DNA of 64,000 bases from Vreelandella sedimenti (GCF_013416325.1 NZ_JACCGK010000011.1:124001-188000), one strand, 5' to 3'; shown: positions 43,282 through 52,843, counted from the first letter of the stretch. Made by a program: numbers and translations. The notes: generated by a model from the sequence alone, not told the origin.

Positions 43282-43329
43282 GATCATAATAAGAACCTGC
43301 TAACCCTTATCAGAAAGGCGCAGTTTGTA

Positions 43330-44277
43330 TTACGAAGCTGGAGTGAGGATATAACGAATGTTCGGATCTCCGCCCCAGGCCTCTGCCACAGCACTAAGCG
43401 GTAAGCATTTATGCGGAGCATGGAAACCAGCTGCCGGTGCAGCGGCAAGCAACTCGCCAGCACCTTGGATGAGTTCATTGACAGCCACACTGCCGATACC
43501 GCTTCCGATCAGCTCCAACCCTGAACTACGCAGCATATCGCCGCGAATGGGGATCTCATCTCCCGCCACGGTGCCGAGTTGCACATAGCGGAGACGTGGC
43601 TCACCGGCACCCGAGCCACGATTTAGAGTGGCGGCCCTTAAAACATGTACAGCGGGCTCACCCCATAGGAAGTCGAGCACAATATCGACCCGCTCGTTAA
43701 ACTGCTCACGCAATGCTGCCTCGCTGCCGTCATTGAGGGCGATCTTCACATCAGCGTTGAGGCTTTGAAGTTTTTTCTCATCACGGCCGACGGCGATGAT
43801 CTTACCTGCGCCACAATATCGAGCGGTATCAAGTGCCATTCCACCAGCTGAGCCTGCCGCACCCAGCACCATCACCGTTTCACCTTTTCGCAGTTTGGCT
43901 CGACGTGTAAGCGCGATCCAGGACGCTAGCCCAGCCGTGGCTATGGATGCTGCGTGTATGTCAGGCAACTCATCTGGCACTGGCACCATCATGTGATTGG
44001 TAACCAATGACCGCTCTGCCATAGAACCAAACGGTGCCTTGGGGAAAAGAAAGTAGACGCGCCGTCCGCTAGCATCGACTCCTACGCCGTCAACACCCGG
44101 TATGAATCCGGCTTCTGCACCACTCGCATAGTGTTTGCCTGACGCTAATCCTTTCACAATAGGGCTTAGCGCAGTGGCATTCACCTTGACCACCGACTCT
44201 CCCTCACCGGCCACTGGCCCGCGAAAATCCTCAAACGATGGTGGAGCACCGAATTTATTCACAACAGCTGCTTTCAT
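43330..44277 (-). CDS. zinc-independent MDR-family quinone/enone reductase
   Basis: This is a 315-residue medium-chain dehydrogenase/reductase. The N-terminal GroES-like domain lacks the catalytic zinc Cys/His set. The NADPH Rossmann motif is VMVLGAAGSAGGMALDTAR, and AVGRDEKKLQSL follows. Such proteins reduce quinones or activated alkenes. The ATG at 44277 (MKAAVVNKFG) is the usual family start; the frame runs to 44346. It is divergent from an AraC regulator with about 124 bp between the starts. Confidence 0.85.
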   Translation of the reverse strand: MKAAVVNKFGAPPSFEDFRGPVAGEGESVVKVNATALSPIVKGLASGKHYASGAEAGFIPGVDGVGVDASGRRVYFLFPKAPFGSMAERSLVTNHMMVPVPDELPDIHAASIATAGLASWIALTRRAKLRKGETVMVLGAAGSAGGMALDTARYCGAGKIIAVGRDEKKLQSLNADVKIALNDGSEAALREQFNERVDIVLDFLWGEPAVHVLRAATLNRGSGAGEPRLRYVQLGTVAGDEIPIRGDMLRSSGLELIGSGIGSVAVNELIQGAGELLAAAPAAGFHAPHKCLPLSAVAEAWGGDPNIRYILTPAS

Positions 44278-44401
44278 GATGTTTATTCCTGAATATTGAT
44301 TCTTCCCACTGAAGAATTGCCGCATTGGCAATGTAGGCAGAATCAACCGAACGATCTATACTTTAAAGTCCGCTTTTTTTACGCATTCGTCCGGGCAATA
44401 T

Positions 44402-45313
44402 ATGGATCCTCTTTCTGAAGTACTCTCAATGCTAAAGCCCCGTAGCTATATCACCGCTGGCTTCGATGCAGGCGGTGCATGGGCGCTCACACTCGATGAT
44501 CTAGCTGGTCGAATCAAATGCTATGCCGTCATGCAAGGCGCCTGCTGGCTGTCAATGAAAGATATGGAAGCACCAGTGCTGCTCCAGGCTGGTGACTGTT
44601 TTGTCTTGCCCAGCGGCAAAGCCGTACGTATAGGCAGCGACTTGAGCACCGAGCCTAAAAGAGCCAGCGAAGTACTTGATCCCTCTCGTAGCGGCGAAAT
44701 CGTCACCTATAACGGTGGTGGCGACGTATTTCTGGTGGGCAGCCGTTTCGAAGTCAATGGACGTCACGCAGAGGCACTGCTGCAAACGTTACCACCCCTG
44801 ATGCGGGTCGAGACCTCGGCTGATCGCGCCAGACTACGATGGTCGATCGAACTGATGATGGAAGAGTTGCAAGAGGCCCGCCCCGGTTCATCCTTAGTGG
44901 CACAACAGCTGGCACACATGATGTTAGTACAAGCGTTACGGTTATACCTATCGGAGCAATCTTCTAATGACATTGGTTGGTTTGCCGCGCTTGAAGATCC
45001 TCAACTCAGTAAAGCACTCAGAGCGATGCATGCGAACCCTGCACACTCCTGGACAGTTCAGGAGCTAGCGACACAAGCAGGGATGTCACGCTCTACATTT
45101 GCCGAGCGCTTTCGCCATAAGGCAGGTGAGACTCCCATCGCCTACCTGACGCGCTGGAGAATGATGCTTGCGGGGGAGCAGCTCACTCACGGTCGTGACA
45201 CGCTAGCGCGAATAGCCCTGTCAGTCGGCTATGAATCCGAGCATGCGTTTAATACGGCTTTCAAGCGCGTTATGGGCATATCACCAGGGCGTTATATCAA
45301 AGCCACGTGGTGA
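44402..45313 (+). CDS. AraC-family regulator (cupin_6 type)
   Basis: This 303-residue protein opens MDPLSEVLSMLKPRSYITAG, has the cupin motif MQGACWLSMKD and the AraC HTHs VQELATQAGMSRSTFAERFR and ARIALSVGYESEHAFNTAF. It is divergent from the MDR reductase and convergent with the IorB gene. Its promoter-proximal sequence (about 44350-44402) resembles that before the regulator stub at 48569, showing that the two derive from a common AraC/target unit. Confidence 0.87.
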   Translation: MDPLSEVLSMLKPRSYITAGFDAGGAWALTLDDLAGRIKCYAVMQGACWLSMKDMEAPVLLQAGDCFVLPSGKAVRIGSDLSTEPKRASEVLDPSRSGEIVTYNGGGDVFLVGSRFEVNGRHAEALLQTLPPLMRVETSADRARLRWSIELMMEELQEARPGSSLVAQQLAHMMLVQALRLYLSEQSSNDIGWFAALEDPQLSKALRAMHANPAHSWTVQELATQAGMSRSTFAERFRHKAGETPIAYLTRWRMMLAGEQLTHGRDTLARIALSVGYESEHAFNTAFKRVMGISPGRYIKATW

Positions 45314-45347
45314 GTCGGACATCGTGATCGCACAACACTTCAGGCGA

Positions 45348-47567
45348 TCAGGCGCCGAGTGCCGCCTTTACCCGCTCAGGTAGGAAAGGGTAGTGCCGGA
45401 GCCGCACGCCGCCAGTGAGGCGCGCCACGGCGTTGGCGATTGCTGGCCCGACCGGCGGCAGGCCAGCCTGACCTATGCCGCCAACCGGACTCCCGCTTGT
45501 CGGCACCACCGCCACTTCGATTTCAGGCGCCTCTGACATACGAATCACCCTATAGGTATCGAAGTTTCCTTCCTGCACCTCGCCATTGACGATGTTGATC
45601 TGCTCGAATAGCGCGTGGCCGGTTCCGTTTGTGATGCCCACGATCATCATGCCTTCAATGTGGCGCGGTTGGATCGCCACCCCTGGATCTACAGCACACC
45701 AGACCTTATGCACTCTAATCACACCGGTTTCCCGGTTGAGCGACACTTCCGCAATCTGCGCACAATGAGAGCCAAATGCATCGGAATAGGCGAGGCCTAA
45801 CGCCCGGCCATCACGCTCACGATCCCATTCGGCCATCTGGCCAACGGTCTCGATGACGTTGCGCGCCCGTGGCTGATCCTTCAGGAGTTCGAGCCTGAGC
45901 TGCAGAGGATCAGTTCCCCTAGCGGCTGCGATTTCATCGATAACGCATTCGATACTGAATCTGGTGTAGCCAACCCCGACGGCGAACCAGAAGCCGATGT
46001 CCAAGCCATTATCCTGGCGGATATACTCGATCCGGTGCCCTGGCACCGTGTAGTTGAAATGCGCGCCCTCGGTCACCACGTCGTCATGCCCACCCGCGCT
46101 TGCGAACAGTTCAGCATTCGTACGAGCAAAAATGGAATCGGCCACAATACGGTGCCGCCAGCCGGTGATATTCCCATTGACGTCGAGACCAACCTGAATG
46201 TGCTGCGCTTCGAGTGGTCGGAATTTATCGTGCCGGACATCGTCCTCGCGGCTCCAGATGACCTTGACCGGGCGTCCTTCCACCTCCTTGGCCAGCGACA
46301 CGGCATCGACGATGAAGTCTGCCTCGGCTTTGCGGCCGAAACCACCACCAAGCAGGGTCACGTTCACCTTGACCTTATCCGGCGTCGTGCCGACCACCTC
46401 TGCAGCAAAGCCTTGCGTGCCCGTCGGTCCCTGCGTGGGCGCCCAGATTTCAACAGTGTCACCAGTCACCAGCGCCGTGGCGTTCATCGGTTCCATGGTT
46501 GCATGGCAAACCAGATCGCTCATGTAGTCGACTTCAATGACCGTTGCCGCATTCGTGATCGCGGAATCAGCATCACCCTCCGAGAACGCCTCAACGCCCG
46601 TTTGCGAGAGATCGCGCCCCACATCGCGATAATGTTCCAGCAGGCGGTCGCTTGTGTAGTTGCGAACCCGTGAGGATGTGCTCCACGTCACATTAAGCAG
46701 ATCTTTGGCCCGCCGCGTCGCCTCGACCGTCTCGCCAATGATACCGACCCCGTAGGAGAGCGGAACAATATGCGTGATGCCAGGCAGGGCCCTGGCTTCC
46801 GAGTCGTCAATTCTCTCGGGTTGCTCACCCTGGACAGGCGCCCGCAATACTGCGCCATACAGCATGTCGGGAAGCTGCACATCAATGCCATAGACTGCAC
46901 TCCCGTCGACCTTCGAAGGGAGGTCGATGCGGGGGATGTCACGCCTGCCGATATAGCGCCATTGATCGGTCGGCTTCAGATCGGCCTCGGTTACCTGCGG
47001 CAGCGGATCGGGAAGCGAACCATCTGTGGCGATCTGGCCATAACTGAGTGAGCGGCCGGTTCGTGCATGTACGACCCTGCCCGGTTCTGTTGTGAGCTCG
47101 CCCACTGACACGTCCAGCATGTTGGCCGCGCTCGACAGGAGAACCTTACGGGTCTGCGCGCCGGTAAGCCGTAGCAGCTCATAATAGCCGCGCGTAGATT
47201 CGCTGCCGCCCGTGAGCTGGATGCCATAGAAGCCAGGATTGCCGTATTTATCCGCATCGGATGGAGCCTGAACAATGCGAACCATCTCCCAATCAGCATC
47301 CATTTCTTCCGCGATGAGAAGCGGCAGAGTGGTCATGATGCCCTGCCCCATCTCGGAGGCAGGCGACATGATCGTCACGGTTCCATCGCCCGCGATGGTC
47401 ACCCACGCATTCGGGAGGTAATCGCCCTCACCGACCAACGACATTGTTGCGCCAAAGGCATTACGAACTAGGCCACCGAATGCAACCGCAACGCCGAGAC
47501 TTCCAACCGAAATAAGGAAGCTGCGCCGAGAAATCGCGTGACTGAAAATCTTGACTGTCTTGGTCAT
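45348..47567 (-). CDS. IorB-type molybdenum hydroxylase large subunit, catalytic Glu replaced
   Basis: This is a 739-residue subunit with a Tat signal (SRRSFLISVGSLGVAVAFGG near residues 13-32). The periplasmic isoquinoline 1-oxidoreductase/aldehyde dehydrogenase layout is clear: SEMGQGIMTTLPLLIAEEMD, PSKVDGSAVYGIDVQLPD, MEPMNATAL and GGGFGRKAEADF. The C-terminal catalytic loop, normally GxGEPGxPP, reads GIGQAGLPP, with CAG at 45468-45470 in place of GAG. That Glu is the general base in this enzyme family, so activity may be lost or changed. It is followed upstream by its 2Fe-2S partner (3-bp gap) and a cytochrome c. Confidence 0.87.
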   Translation of the reverse strand: MTKTVKIFSHAISRRSFLISVGSLGVAVAFGGLVRNAFGATMSLVGEGDYLPNAWVTIAGDGTVTIMSPASEMGQGIMTTLPLLIAEEMDADWEMVRIVQAPSDADKYGNPGFYGIQLTGGSESTRGYYELLRLTGAQTRKVLLSSAANMLDVSVGELTTEPGRVVHARTGRSLSYGQIATDGSLPDPLPQVTEADLKPTDQWRYIGRRDIPRIDLPSKVDGSAVYGIDVQLPDMLYGAVLRAPVQGEQPERIDDSEARALPGITHIVPLSYGVGIIGETVEATRRAKDLLNVTWSTSSRVRNYTSDRLLEHYRDVGRDLSQTGVEAFSEGDADSAITNAATVIEVDYMSDLVCHATMEPMNATALVTGDTVEIWAPTQGPTGTQGFAAEVVGTTPDKVKVNVTLLGGGFGRKAEADFIVDAVSLAKEVEGRPVKVIWSREDDVRHDKFRPLEAQHIQVGLDVNGNITGWRHRIVADSIFARTNAELFASAGGHDDVVTEGAHFNYTVPGHRIEYIRQDNGLDIGFWFAVGVGYTRFSIECVIDEIAAARGTDPLQLRLELLKDQPRARNVIETVGQMAEWDRERDGRALGLAYSDAFGSHCAQIAEVSLNRETGVIRVHKVWCAVDPGVAIQPRHIEGMMIVGITNGTGHALFEQINIVNGEVQEGNFDTYRVIRMSEAPEIEVAVVPTSGSPVGGIGQAGLPPVGPAIANAVARLTGGVRLRHYPFLPERVKAALGA

Positions 47568-47570
47568 GTC

Positions 47571-48023
47571 TCAGGCCTCCCGTGCGGCGCGCTGTATGGC
47601 GCTGATAACCCGTACATAGGTTCCGCAGCGGCAGATATTACCGTCCATATGTTCAATGATCTGCTCACGCGTGGGATTGGGGTTACTCTCAAGAAGTGCC
47701 GCTGCTTGCATGAGCTGTCCGGACTGGCAATAGCCGCATTGCGGCACCTGTTCGTCGATCCAGGCCTTTTGAAGCGGATGGCTCGCATCTGGCGACAGCC
47801 CCTCAATCGTTGTTACTTCACGGCCAGCCACGTCCTCGAGCCAAGTCACGCAGGAGCGCGTCGGCGCGCCATCGATATGAACCGTACAGGCTCCGCACTG
47901 CGCGATGCCGCAGCCGAACTTGGTGCCAGTGAGCTGCAGATGCTCCCTGATCACCCATAGAAGCGGCGTGTCTTGCGCGGCGTCGACATCCACCACACGC
48001 CCATTGATTGTAAACGCTGTCAT
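47571..48023 (-). CDS. IorA-type 2Fe-2S subunit
   Basis: This is a 150-residue two-cluster ferredoxin-type subunit. [12 protein letters not shown] and the later SCVT bind the first cluster; QCGYCQSGQ and GNICRCGTY bind the second. It has no signal peptide, so it would be exported with the Tat-tagged IorB. It passes electrons from the Mo centre to the cytochrome c encoded just upstream. The three genes 48439-45348 form one operon with gaps of about 20 and 3 bp. Confidence 0.9.
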   Translation of the reverse strand: MTAFTINGRVVDVDAAQDTPLLWVIREHLQLTGTKFGCGIAQCGACTVHIDGAPTRSCVTWLEDVAGREVTTIEGLSPDASHPLQKAWIDEQVPQCGYCQSGQLMQAAALLESNPNPTREQIIEHMDGNICRCGTYVRVISAIQRAAREA

Positions 48024-48043
48024 GACGGCTTCTCCTGGGAGGG

Positions 48044-48439
48044 TTACTGATTTTCGAGATAGTCGATGATCGCCGCACGCTGAGTGTCGTCGGGGACGGT
48101 GACGGTCATCCGAGTGCCTGGAACCACCTCATGCGGCGCCGCAAGAAACGTGTCGAGCGAGCGATTGTCCCAGACGATGCCTGAATCACGCATAGCATCC
48201 GAATAGCGGGTCCCTTCGATGCTGCCGGCAGCGCGGCCGATAACACCCGCGAGATGCGGGCCAATTCCGTTCTGGCCAATCTGAAGGCTGTGACAGGAAC
48301 CACATCGTTGTTGAAAGAGCCTCTCGCTGCCAGTTTCCTGCGCCTTTACAGCAGTAGCCAGGGCAAAAAAACCCGCTAATATGCCCGTGGCGAACAGCAG
48401 CAAAGCGGCAAGATGAGGGGATTCGTTGGTAGTCTTCAT
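48044..48439 (-). CDS. class I cytochrome c, electron acceptor of the IorAB enzyme
   Basis: This is a 131-residue periplasmic cytochrome. The signal peptide (about 1-33, ending VKA-QE), heme motif CGSCH (about 46-50), [11 protein letters not shown] loop and Met ligand in PGTRMT follow the standard order. As first gene of the operon it should take electrons from IorA and pass them to the respiratory chain. Similar three-part operons occur in acetic acid and other proteobacteria as membrane-linked aldehyde dehydrogenases. Confidence 0.88.
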   Translation of the reverse strand: MKTTNESPHLAALLLFATGILAGFFALATAVKAQETGSERLFQQRCGSCHSLQIGQNGIGPHLAGVIGRAAGSIEGTRYSDAMRDSGIVWDNRSLDTFLAAPHEVVPGTRMTVTVPDDTQRAAIIDYLENQ

Positions 48440-48568
48440 ACCGTTATATTCATATCAGGGCTGCAGTGAGAGGAGGTTGCTTCGTGCGCCTCTAAAAGAT
48501 AGGCCGTCGGAGAAGTACTATCTATGCTCAGAAATCCGCTTTATCTTTGCGATCGTCCAGGATACTTG

Positions 48569-48682
48569 ATGGAATCACTGCCAGACGTGCTGGTATTGTT
48601 CAGGCGAGCAGCTATGTATCCTCCGTTTTTGGCACGGACGTCGACGGGTCAATCCAATTTCCCTGTCAGCAAAACCGAATAA
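48569..48682 (+). pseudogene. 5' stub of an AraC-family regulator
   Basis: A 37-codon frame begins MESLPDVLVLFRR, close to the openings MDPLSEVLSMLKP and LDPFTQVVALLQP of the two intact AraC proteins nearby, then loses similarity and stops. The sequence just before it (about 48512-48568) also resembles that before the AraC gene at 44402. It is therefore the remnant of a regulator once divergent from the cytochrome c/IorAB operon. The remainder of 48440-48728 shows nothing else. Confidence 0.6.
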
Positions 48683-48728
48683 AATGACACGCGGCAATAT
48701 CAGCATGACCCGACCCAAGCACTGGTAG

Positions 48729-49319
48729 CTAATGCGTGGAAGTGACCCGACGGAAACGGTAGACCGTCGCCGGGGGAAGATTGGCTAACGTGCGGCCTAG
48801 CAGTTCCGCTTTAATCCCAAGATGATGCTGGAACCGCTGTGAAACGGGGCAGCGAGCACCATAAGTGAACTGATAGAGCACACCCTCTGGCCTCATTTTA
48901 CGAAACGCCCCCGACAGAACCGCGATCACTTTACGCGGTGACATAGAAAGTAATGGCAGGCCACTAATGACCGCACCAGCAGGTTTCCCATCGAAAAGGT
49001 CGACCATCCGAAGGCGAGTGGCGTCCATTCTCAGTATCTGGGCCTGCGGATAGAGAATACTGAGTGCAACCGCAAACTCAGGCATGGATTCAATCAGCGT
49101 CAGATCCTCTTGTTTAACACCACGTTCAATCAATGCGCGCGTAAATACCCCGGTTCCAGGCCCAAGTTCTATCACGGGCCCAGTTTCGCGCGAGATTTCA
49201 GAAGTGATAAGACCAGCTAGCGCGCTTCCTGACGGTATAACGGAAGCGACAAGTAGAGGATTTCTGGCCCATGCCAGGAAAAAACTTAATGATGTATTCG
49301 TGGTCGTGCACTGCTTCAT
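48729..49319 (-). CDS. class I SAM-dependent methyltransferase (phospholipid N-methyltransferase-like)
   Basis: This is a 196-residue protein. Motif I is VIELGPGTGVFT (about 49-60), followed by IESMPEF and ILRMDATRLR. FFLAWARNPLLVASVIPSG at the N terminus is typical of PmtA-like and rRNA-adenine-dimethylase-like methyltransferases that act at membranes. GGAG precedes the ATG at 49319, which overlaps the DedA stop (ATGA), so the two are coupled. With the membrane lipid handling of DedA, a phospholipid substrate is plausible. Confidence 0.78.
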   Translation of the reverse strand: MKQCTTTNTSLSFFLAWARNPLLVASVIPSGSALAGLITSEISRETGPVIELGPGTGVFTRALIERGVKQEDLTLIESMPEFAVALSILYPQAQILRMDATRLRMVDLFDGKPAGAVISGLPLLSMSPRKVIAVLSGAFRKMRPEGVLYQFTYGARCPVSQRFQHHLGIKAELLGRTLANLPPATVYRFRRVTSTH

Positions 49320-50008
49320 AACCGATGCTCCTGAACGCGAGTTATAGATGGAAGAAAGTCGGTTGCATGCGCGCATTCGGTGCTTCTTATTACATTCCGC
49401 CGACTTGATACCCGTCGCATAAGCCAAAACAGGGCAATTTCTAAACACAACAGAAAACCTAGCGCTACCAGGGTTAGAACCGTTGTATTTTCAGCAGCTG
49501 ACCAATGGGAAGCGAAGTAACCGATGCTAATAAATAGGCCGTTCCAAATCACGACTCCAGCAGCCGAGGCCAACAGGAAACTCCCTGAGTGACAGCGTAG
49601 AAGAGCCGCAAAGGCAGGAGCGAATAGCCTGACGGTAGGCACGAGCTGGAGCGCAAAGGCCAGTACGGTCTGGTTTCGCCGAAAAGATGTAATCCAGTGA
49701 GTGATGCGAGAAGCAGGCATTCCGAAAAATCTCCCTAATCTGTTGAGAAACCGCATAGAGCGTGACTCACCAAGCCCTCTAAAAATGTAAAAGAAGACGG
49801 TAGCCCCTAAGGTATTGCCTGTAACGGTCACCAGGAAAGCAATTGACAGCGACCAAGTTCCTTCCGCTGCTGCAATCCCAACAGCAAGCAGTAATCCATA
49901 GGAAGGTATTACCGGCACGAAACGCTCCGCAAAAGTGATAGCAAAAAGTGCTATCAAGCCATAGGCACTGAGCCATGCGGTAATGGTACTAACTGGATCG
50001 AAGTTCAT
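49316..50008 (-). CDS. DedA/SNARE-associated (VTT domain) membrane protein
   Basis: This is a 230-residue inner-membrane protein with the DedA layout: FAERFVPVIPSYGLLLAVG near the N terminus, GNTLGATVFFYIFRGLG, LALQLVPTVRLFAPAFAALL with the central Arg/Pro, and C-terminal segments. DedA proteins flip undecaprenyl phosphate or phospholipids. AGGAGAG precedes the ATG at 50008. It is 42 bp after IorB2 on the same strand and is translationally coupled to the methyltransferase, so all four genes may be one transcript. Confidence 0.82.
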   Translation of the reverse strand: MNFDPVSTITAWLSAYGLIALFAITFAERFVPVIPSYGLLLAVGIAAAEGTWSLSIAFLVTVTGNTLGATVFFYIFRGLGESRSMRFLNRLGRFFGMPASRITHWITSFRRNQTVLAFALQLVPTVRLFAPAFAALLRCHSGSFLLASAAGVVIWNGLFISIGYFASHWSAAENTTVLTLVALGFLLCLEIALFWLMRRVSSRRNVIRSTECAHATDFLPSITRVQEHRL

Positions 50009-50049
50009 AGGCTGTACTCTCCTGTCACAAGCTACTGTGAGCCCTCTCT

Positions 50050-52368
50050 TCACACCGCAGAGGTAGGTAGAACGGTTCGCGTGCGGCGTTCAGCTATGGT
50101 TTCAGTAGTGGTCAGTGGCAGTGAGCGTATCCGTCGGCCCGTGGCGGCTTGAAGGGCATTGGCGATGGCCCCTGCGATGGGCACGATTCCGGGCTCACCC
50201 GCCCCGCCAGGCGGCAGGCCGCTGTCGACGATCGTGACTTCAATCTCGGGTGCGTTCGCTAGGCGCAGCATCGGGAAATCGTGGAAATTCGATTCCACGA
50301 CCGCGCCACTTTCCAGCGTAATGCTACTCATCAGCGCGGCTGTCACGCCAAAGGCGATTCCACCCTCCATCTGAGCGATCACAGCATCAGGATTGATCAC
50401 CATTCCTACATCGATAGCGCAGAAAACGCGATCCACGGTGACAACACCATCTTCCCCAACAGTGACTTCAGCAACCTGGGCGACCACGCTGCGATAGCAC
50501 TCTTCGATGGCGATGCCGCGGCCACGGCCGGGGGCCATGGCTGAACCCCATCCAGCCATCTCCGCCACCCGATTGAGCACGGTCAAATGTCGCGGACTGT
50601 TTCGAAGCAAGGCACGGCGGTAGTCCAATGGGTCTCTCCCCGCCGCCAGTGCGCATTCGTCGATGAAGCTCTCGGTGAAGAAGGTATTGAAAGAAAAGCC
50701 GTTCGAGCGCCAGAGCCCGATCGGCACGTGGCTGGCCACATGCTGGCTGCGAATGCGTCGGTTGGGAATGGCATAGTGCAGCTTGTCCCCCCCTTCGACG
50801 GTCAGACGATCGCCGTCGGGTCCGGGGTTGAACGGCAAGTTGCGGCCAGCGACAGATTCAATGACCGATTGAGCCGCAACCAGTGCGTCATAAGCGCTGG
50901 GCAGACCGTCGGGCCCTAGGACAGCACGCAGGCGTGCGGCAGCATGGCTGCGGTAGAGGCCGCGGCCGACGTCCTCCTCACGCGACCAAATCAGCTTGAC
51001 CGGCCGGCCTCGGTGCCGAGTGGCCAGGAAGGCTGCCTGGGCCGCAACGTCTAGATCACCGCGTCGACCAAAAGCACCACCATTCATGGTGATGTTGCAT
51101 GTGATTGAGGTGGGCTCTACGCTTCCCCATTCCGTTCCTCGCTGCACACCGGTACGCACCCCCAGGGGAGACTGGGAAGGAACCCAGGCCTCGGCCGTCC
51201 CATCTTCACGTACGATCACGGTCGCATTCATCGGCTCCATGCAGGCATGCGTCAGAAAGGGAACCTCATAGGTTTTCTCGATTACAGACATGGAGCTGTT
51301 AGCTATGCTGGCCTCCACATCACCGTCATTGATATTTTCGTACGGCGCATCGCTGCCAAGCGCAGCTTGCAGCCTTGCGGACATCTCGGCGCTGTTAATG
51401 CCATCCCCGTCGGTTTGCGCCCACTCAATATCGAGACGCTGGGCTGCCTGTTCAGCACGCCACCAGGATTCAGCCACGACGGCCACCTGACGCCCATCAA
51501 TGATCGCGACATCTCTAACGCCGGCAACGGTACGCACCTCAGCCTCGTTCACGACCCGAGCCACCTGCGCTCCAAAAACCGGCGCATGGCGGATAGAGGC
51601 ATACAGCAGGCCAGGCTGAACCACATCCATTCCAAAGACCGGCTCCCCTCGGATCTTGGCGGGAAGATCCACACGGGGCTGCGACCGGCCAATCAGCCGC
51701 CAATCAGATGCCGGTTTCAGCGGGGGATCATTGGGCGGCGGCAAAACAGATGCCTCTCGAGCCAGCTCGCCATAGGACAAACTTTGGCCCGAGGCCTCGT
51801 GCCGAACAAAACCATCGGCGGTTGTCAGCTGATTTACCGGGACGCCAAGACGCGCGGCACCGGCGGCAAGCAGCATCTGTCGGGCAGCGGCACCTGCCAA
51901 ACGCATCGGATACCACAGTGCCATCGTTGATGCCGAGGCGCCGGTCGCGATAAAGCCAAGAAGCCCGAGCACCCGCCGTCCGATCCAGACCACAGGCCCG
52001 CTGGCTTCCTCGGGACGCTGTTGCAAGACGTTGAACCAGCTAGCATAGGCAGGCAGAGGTTCGACCGGAAACTCAACGCTGATACGGTCATCGAAGGGAA
52101 TATCAAGTTCCTCGGCCACCACCATGGCGAGACCGGTATGGATGCCCTGCCCCATCTCGGTACGTGGCACGTTAACCACTACGCGGCCATCTTCATGGAT
52201 AGTAAGGAACGCATTGAGCACAGCACGATCACCATCGACATATCCATCGAGGCCATCCACATCGACCAACGCTAGGTATCCGACGCCACCTACAGCGGCA
52301 ACAAGGGCGGTGCCACCAAGGGCCGCACCGGTGAGCAGAAAGGCACGTCGGGAAAGTAAAAGAGGCAT
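50050..52368 (-). CDS. IorB-type molybdenum hydroxylase large subunit, second copy
   Basis: This is a 772-residue subunit. The Tat signal is LLSRRAFLLTGAALGGTALV, with the twin arginines at residues 6-7. TEMGQGIHTGLAMVVAEELD, PAKIRGEPVFGMDVVQPG, MEPMNATVIV and GGAFGRRGDLDV are conserved. The catalytic Glu is retained in GGAGEPGIVPI, unlike the paralogue at 45348. It lacks its own cytochrome c and may share the one at 48044 or pass electrons elsewhere. The 2Fe-2S partner lies 10 bp upstream. Substrates of this family are N-heterocycles or aldehydes. Confidence 0.87.
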   Translation of the reverse strand: MPLLLSRRAFLLTGAALGGTALVAAVGGVGYLALVDVDGLDGYVDGDRAVLNAFLTIHEDGRVVVNVPRTEMGQGIHTGLAMVVAEELDIPFDDRISVEFPVEPLPAYASWFNVLQQRPEEASGPVVWIGRRVLGLLGFIATGASASTMALWYPMRLAGAAARQMLLAAGAARLGVPVNQLTTADGFVRHEASGQSLSYGELAREASVLPPPNDPPLKPASDWRLIGRSQPRVDLPAKIRGEPVFGMDVVQPGLLYASIRHAPVFGAQVARVVNEAEVRTVAGVRDVAIIDGRQVAVVAESWWRAEQAAQRLDIEWAQTDGDGINSAEMSARLQAALGSDAPYENINDGDVEASIANSSMSVIEKTYEVPFLTHACMEPMNATVIVREDGTAEAWVPSQSPLGVRTGVQRGTEWGSVEPTSITCNITMNGGAFGRRGDLDVAAQAAFLATRHRGRPVKLIWSREEDVGRGLYRSHAAARLRAVLGPDGLPSAYDALVAAQSVIESVAGRNLPFNPGPDGDRLTVEGGDKLHYAIPNRRIRSQHVASHVPIGLWRSNGFSFNTFFTESFIDECALAAGRDPLDYRRALLRNSPRHLTVLNRVAEMAGWGSAMAPGRGRGIAIEECYRSVVAQVAEVTVGEDGVVTVDRVFCAIDVGMVINPDAVIAQMEGGIAFGVTAALMSSITLESGAVVESNFHDFPMLRLANAPEIEVTIVDSGLPPGGAGEPGIVPIAGAIANALQAATGRRIRSLPLTTTETIAERRTRTVLPTSAV

Positions 52369-52378
52369 GGCTGTCTCC

Positions 52379-52843
52379 TCAGCGCTCGGCTAGCATGGCG
52401 GCGGCACGATGAATGGCACGGCGAATACGCGGATAAGTGCCGCAGCGACAAATATTGGTGATCGTTTCATCAATGTCGGTATCTGTTGGTCGCGGCGTCG
52501 ATTCCAGCAGCGCTGTGACAGCAATAATGAAACCTGGTTGACAATAACCACATTGCGGCACCTGCTCATCCAGCCAGGCTTGCTGAATGATCGATAAACG
52601 ACCTTCCGCATCCGCAAGACCCTCGACAGTGACTACCGATGCGCCTGCCACAGAGCCAACCGGCGTTATACAGGAAAAGCTCGACACTCCATCAATGAGG
52701 ACACGGCAAGCCCCGCATTGAGCAATACCGCATCCGTATTTCGGCCCGAGCAATTCCAGATCCTCACGAAGTACCCAAAGAAGGGGCTTGCTGGAATCTG
52801 TCTCGACGCTTACCGACGCTCCATTAACCACAAACTCAACCAT
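52379..52843 (-). CDS. IorA-type 2Fe-2S subunit, second copy
   Basis: This is a 154-residue ferredoxin-type subunit. [12 protein letters not shown] and SCIT bind one cluster; QCGYCQPGF and TNICRCGTY bind the other. It is a paralogue of the subunit at 47571, with Arg for Thr in the first cluster loop. As first gene of the operon it probably lies behind a promoter in the 79 bp before the ATG, which follows GAGAAAGAGC. Confidence 0.9.
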   Translation of the reverse strand: MVEFVVNGASVSVETDSSKPLLWVLREDLELLGPKYGCGIAQCGACRVLIDGVSSFSCITPVGSVAGASVVTVEGLADAEGRLSIIQQAWLDEQVPQCGYCQPGFIIAVTALLESTPRPTDTDIDETITNICRCGTYPRIRRAIHRAAAMLAER

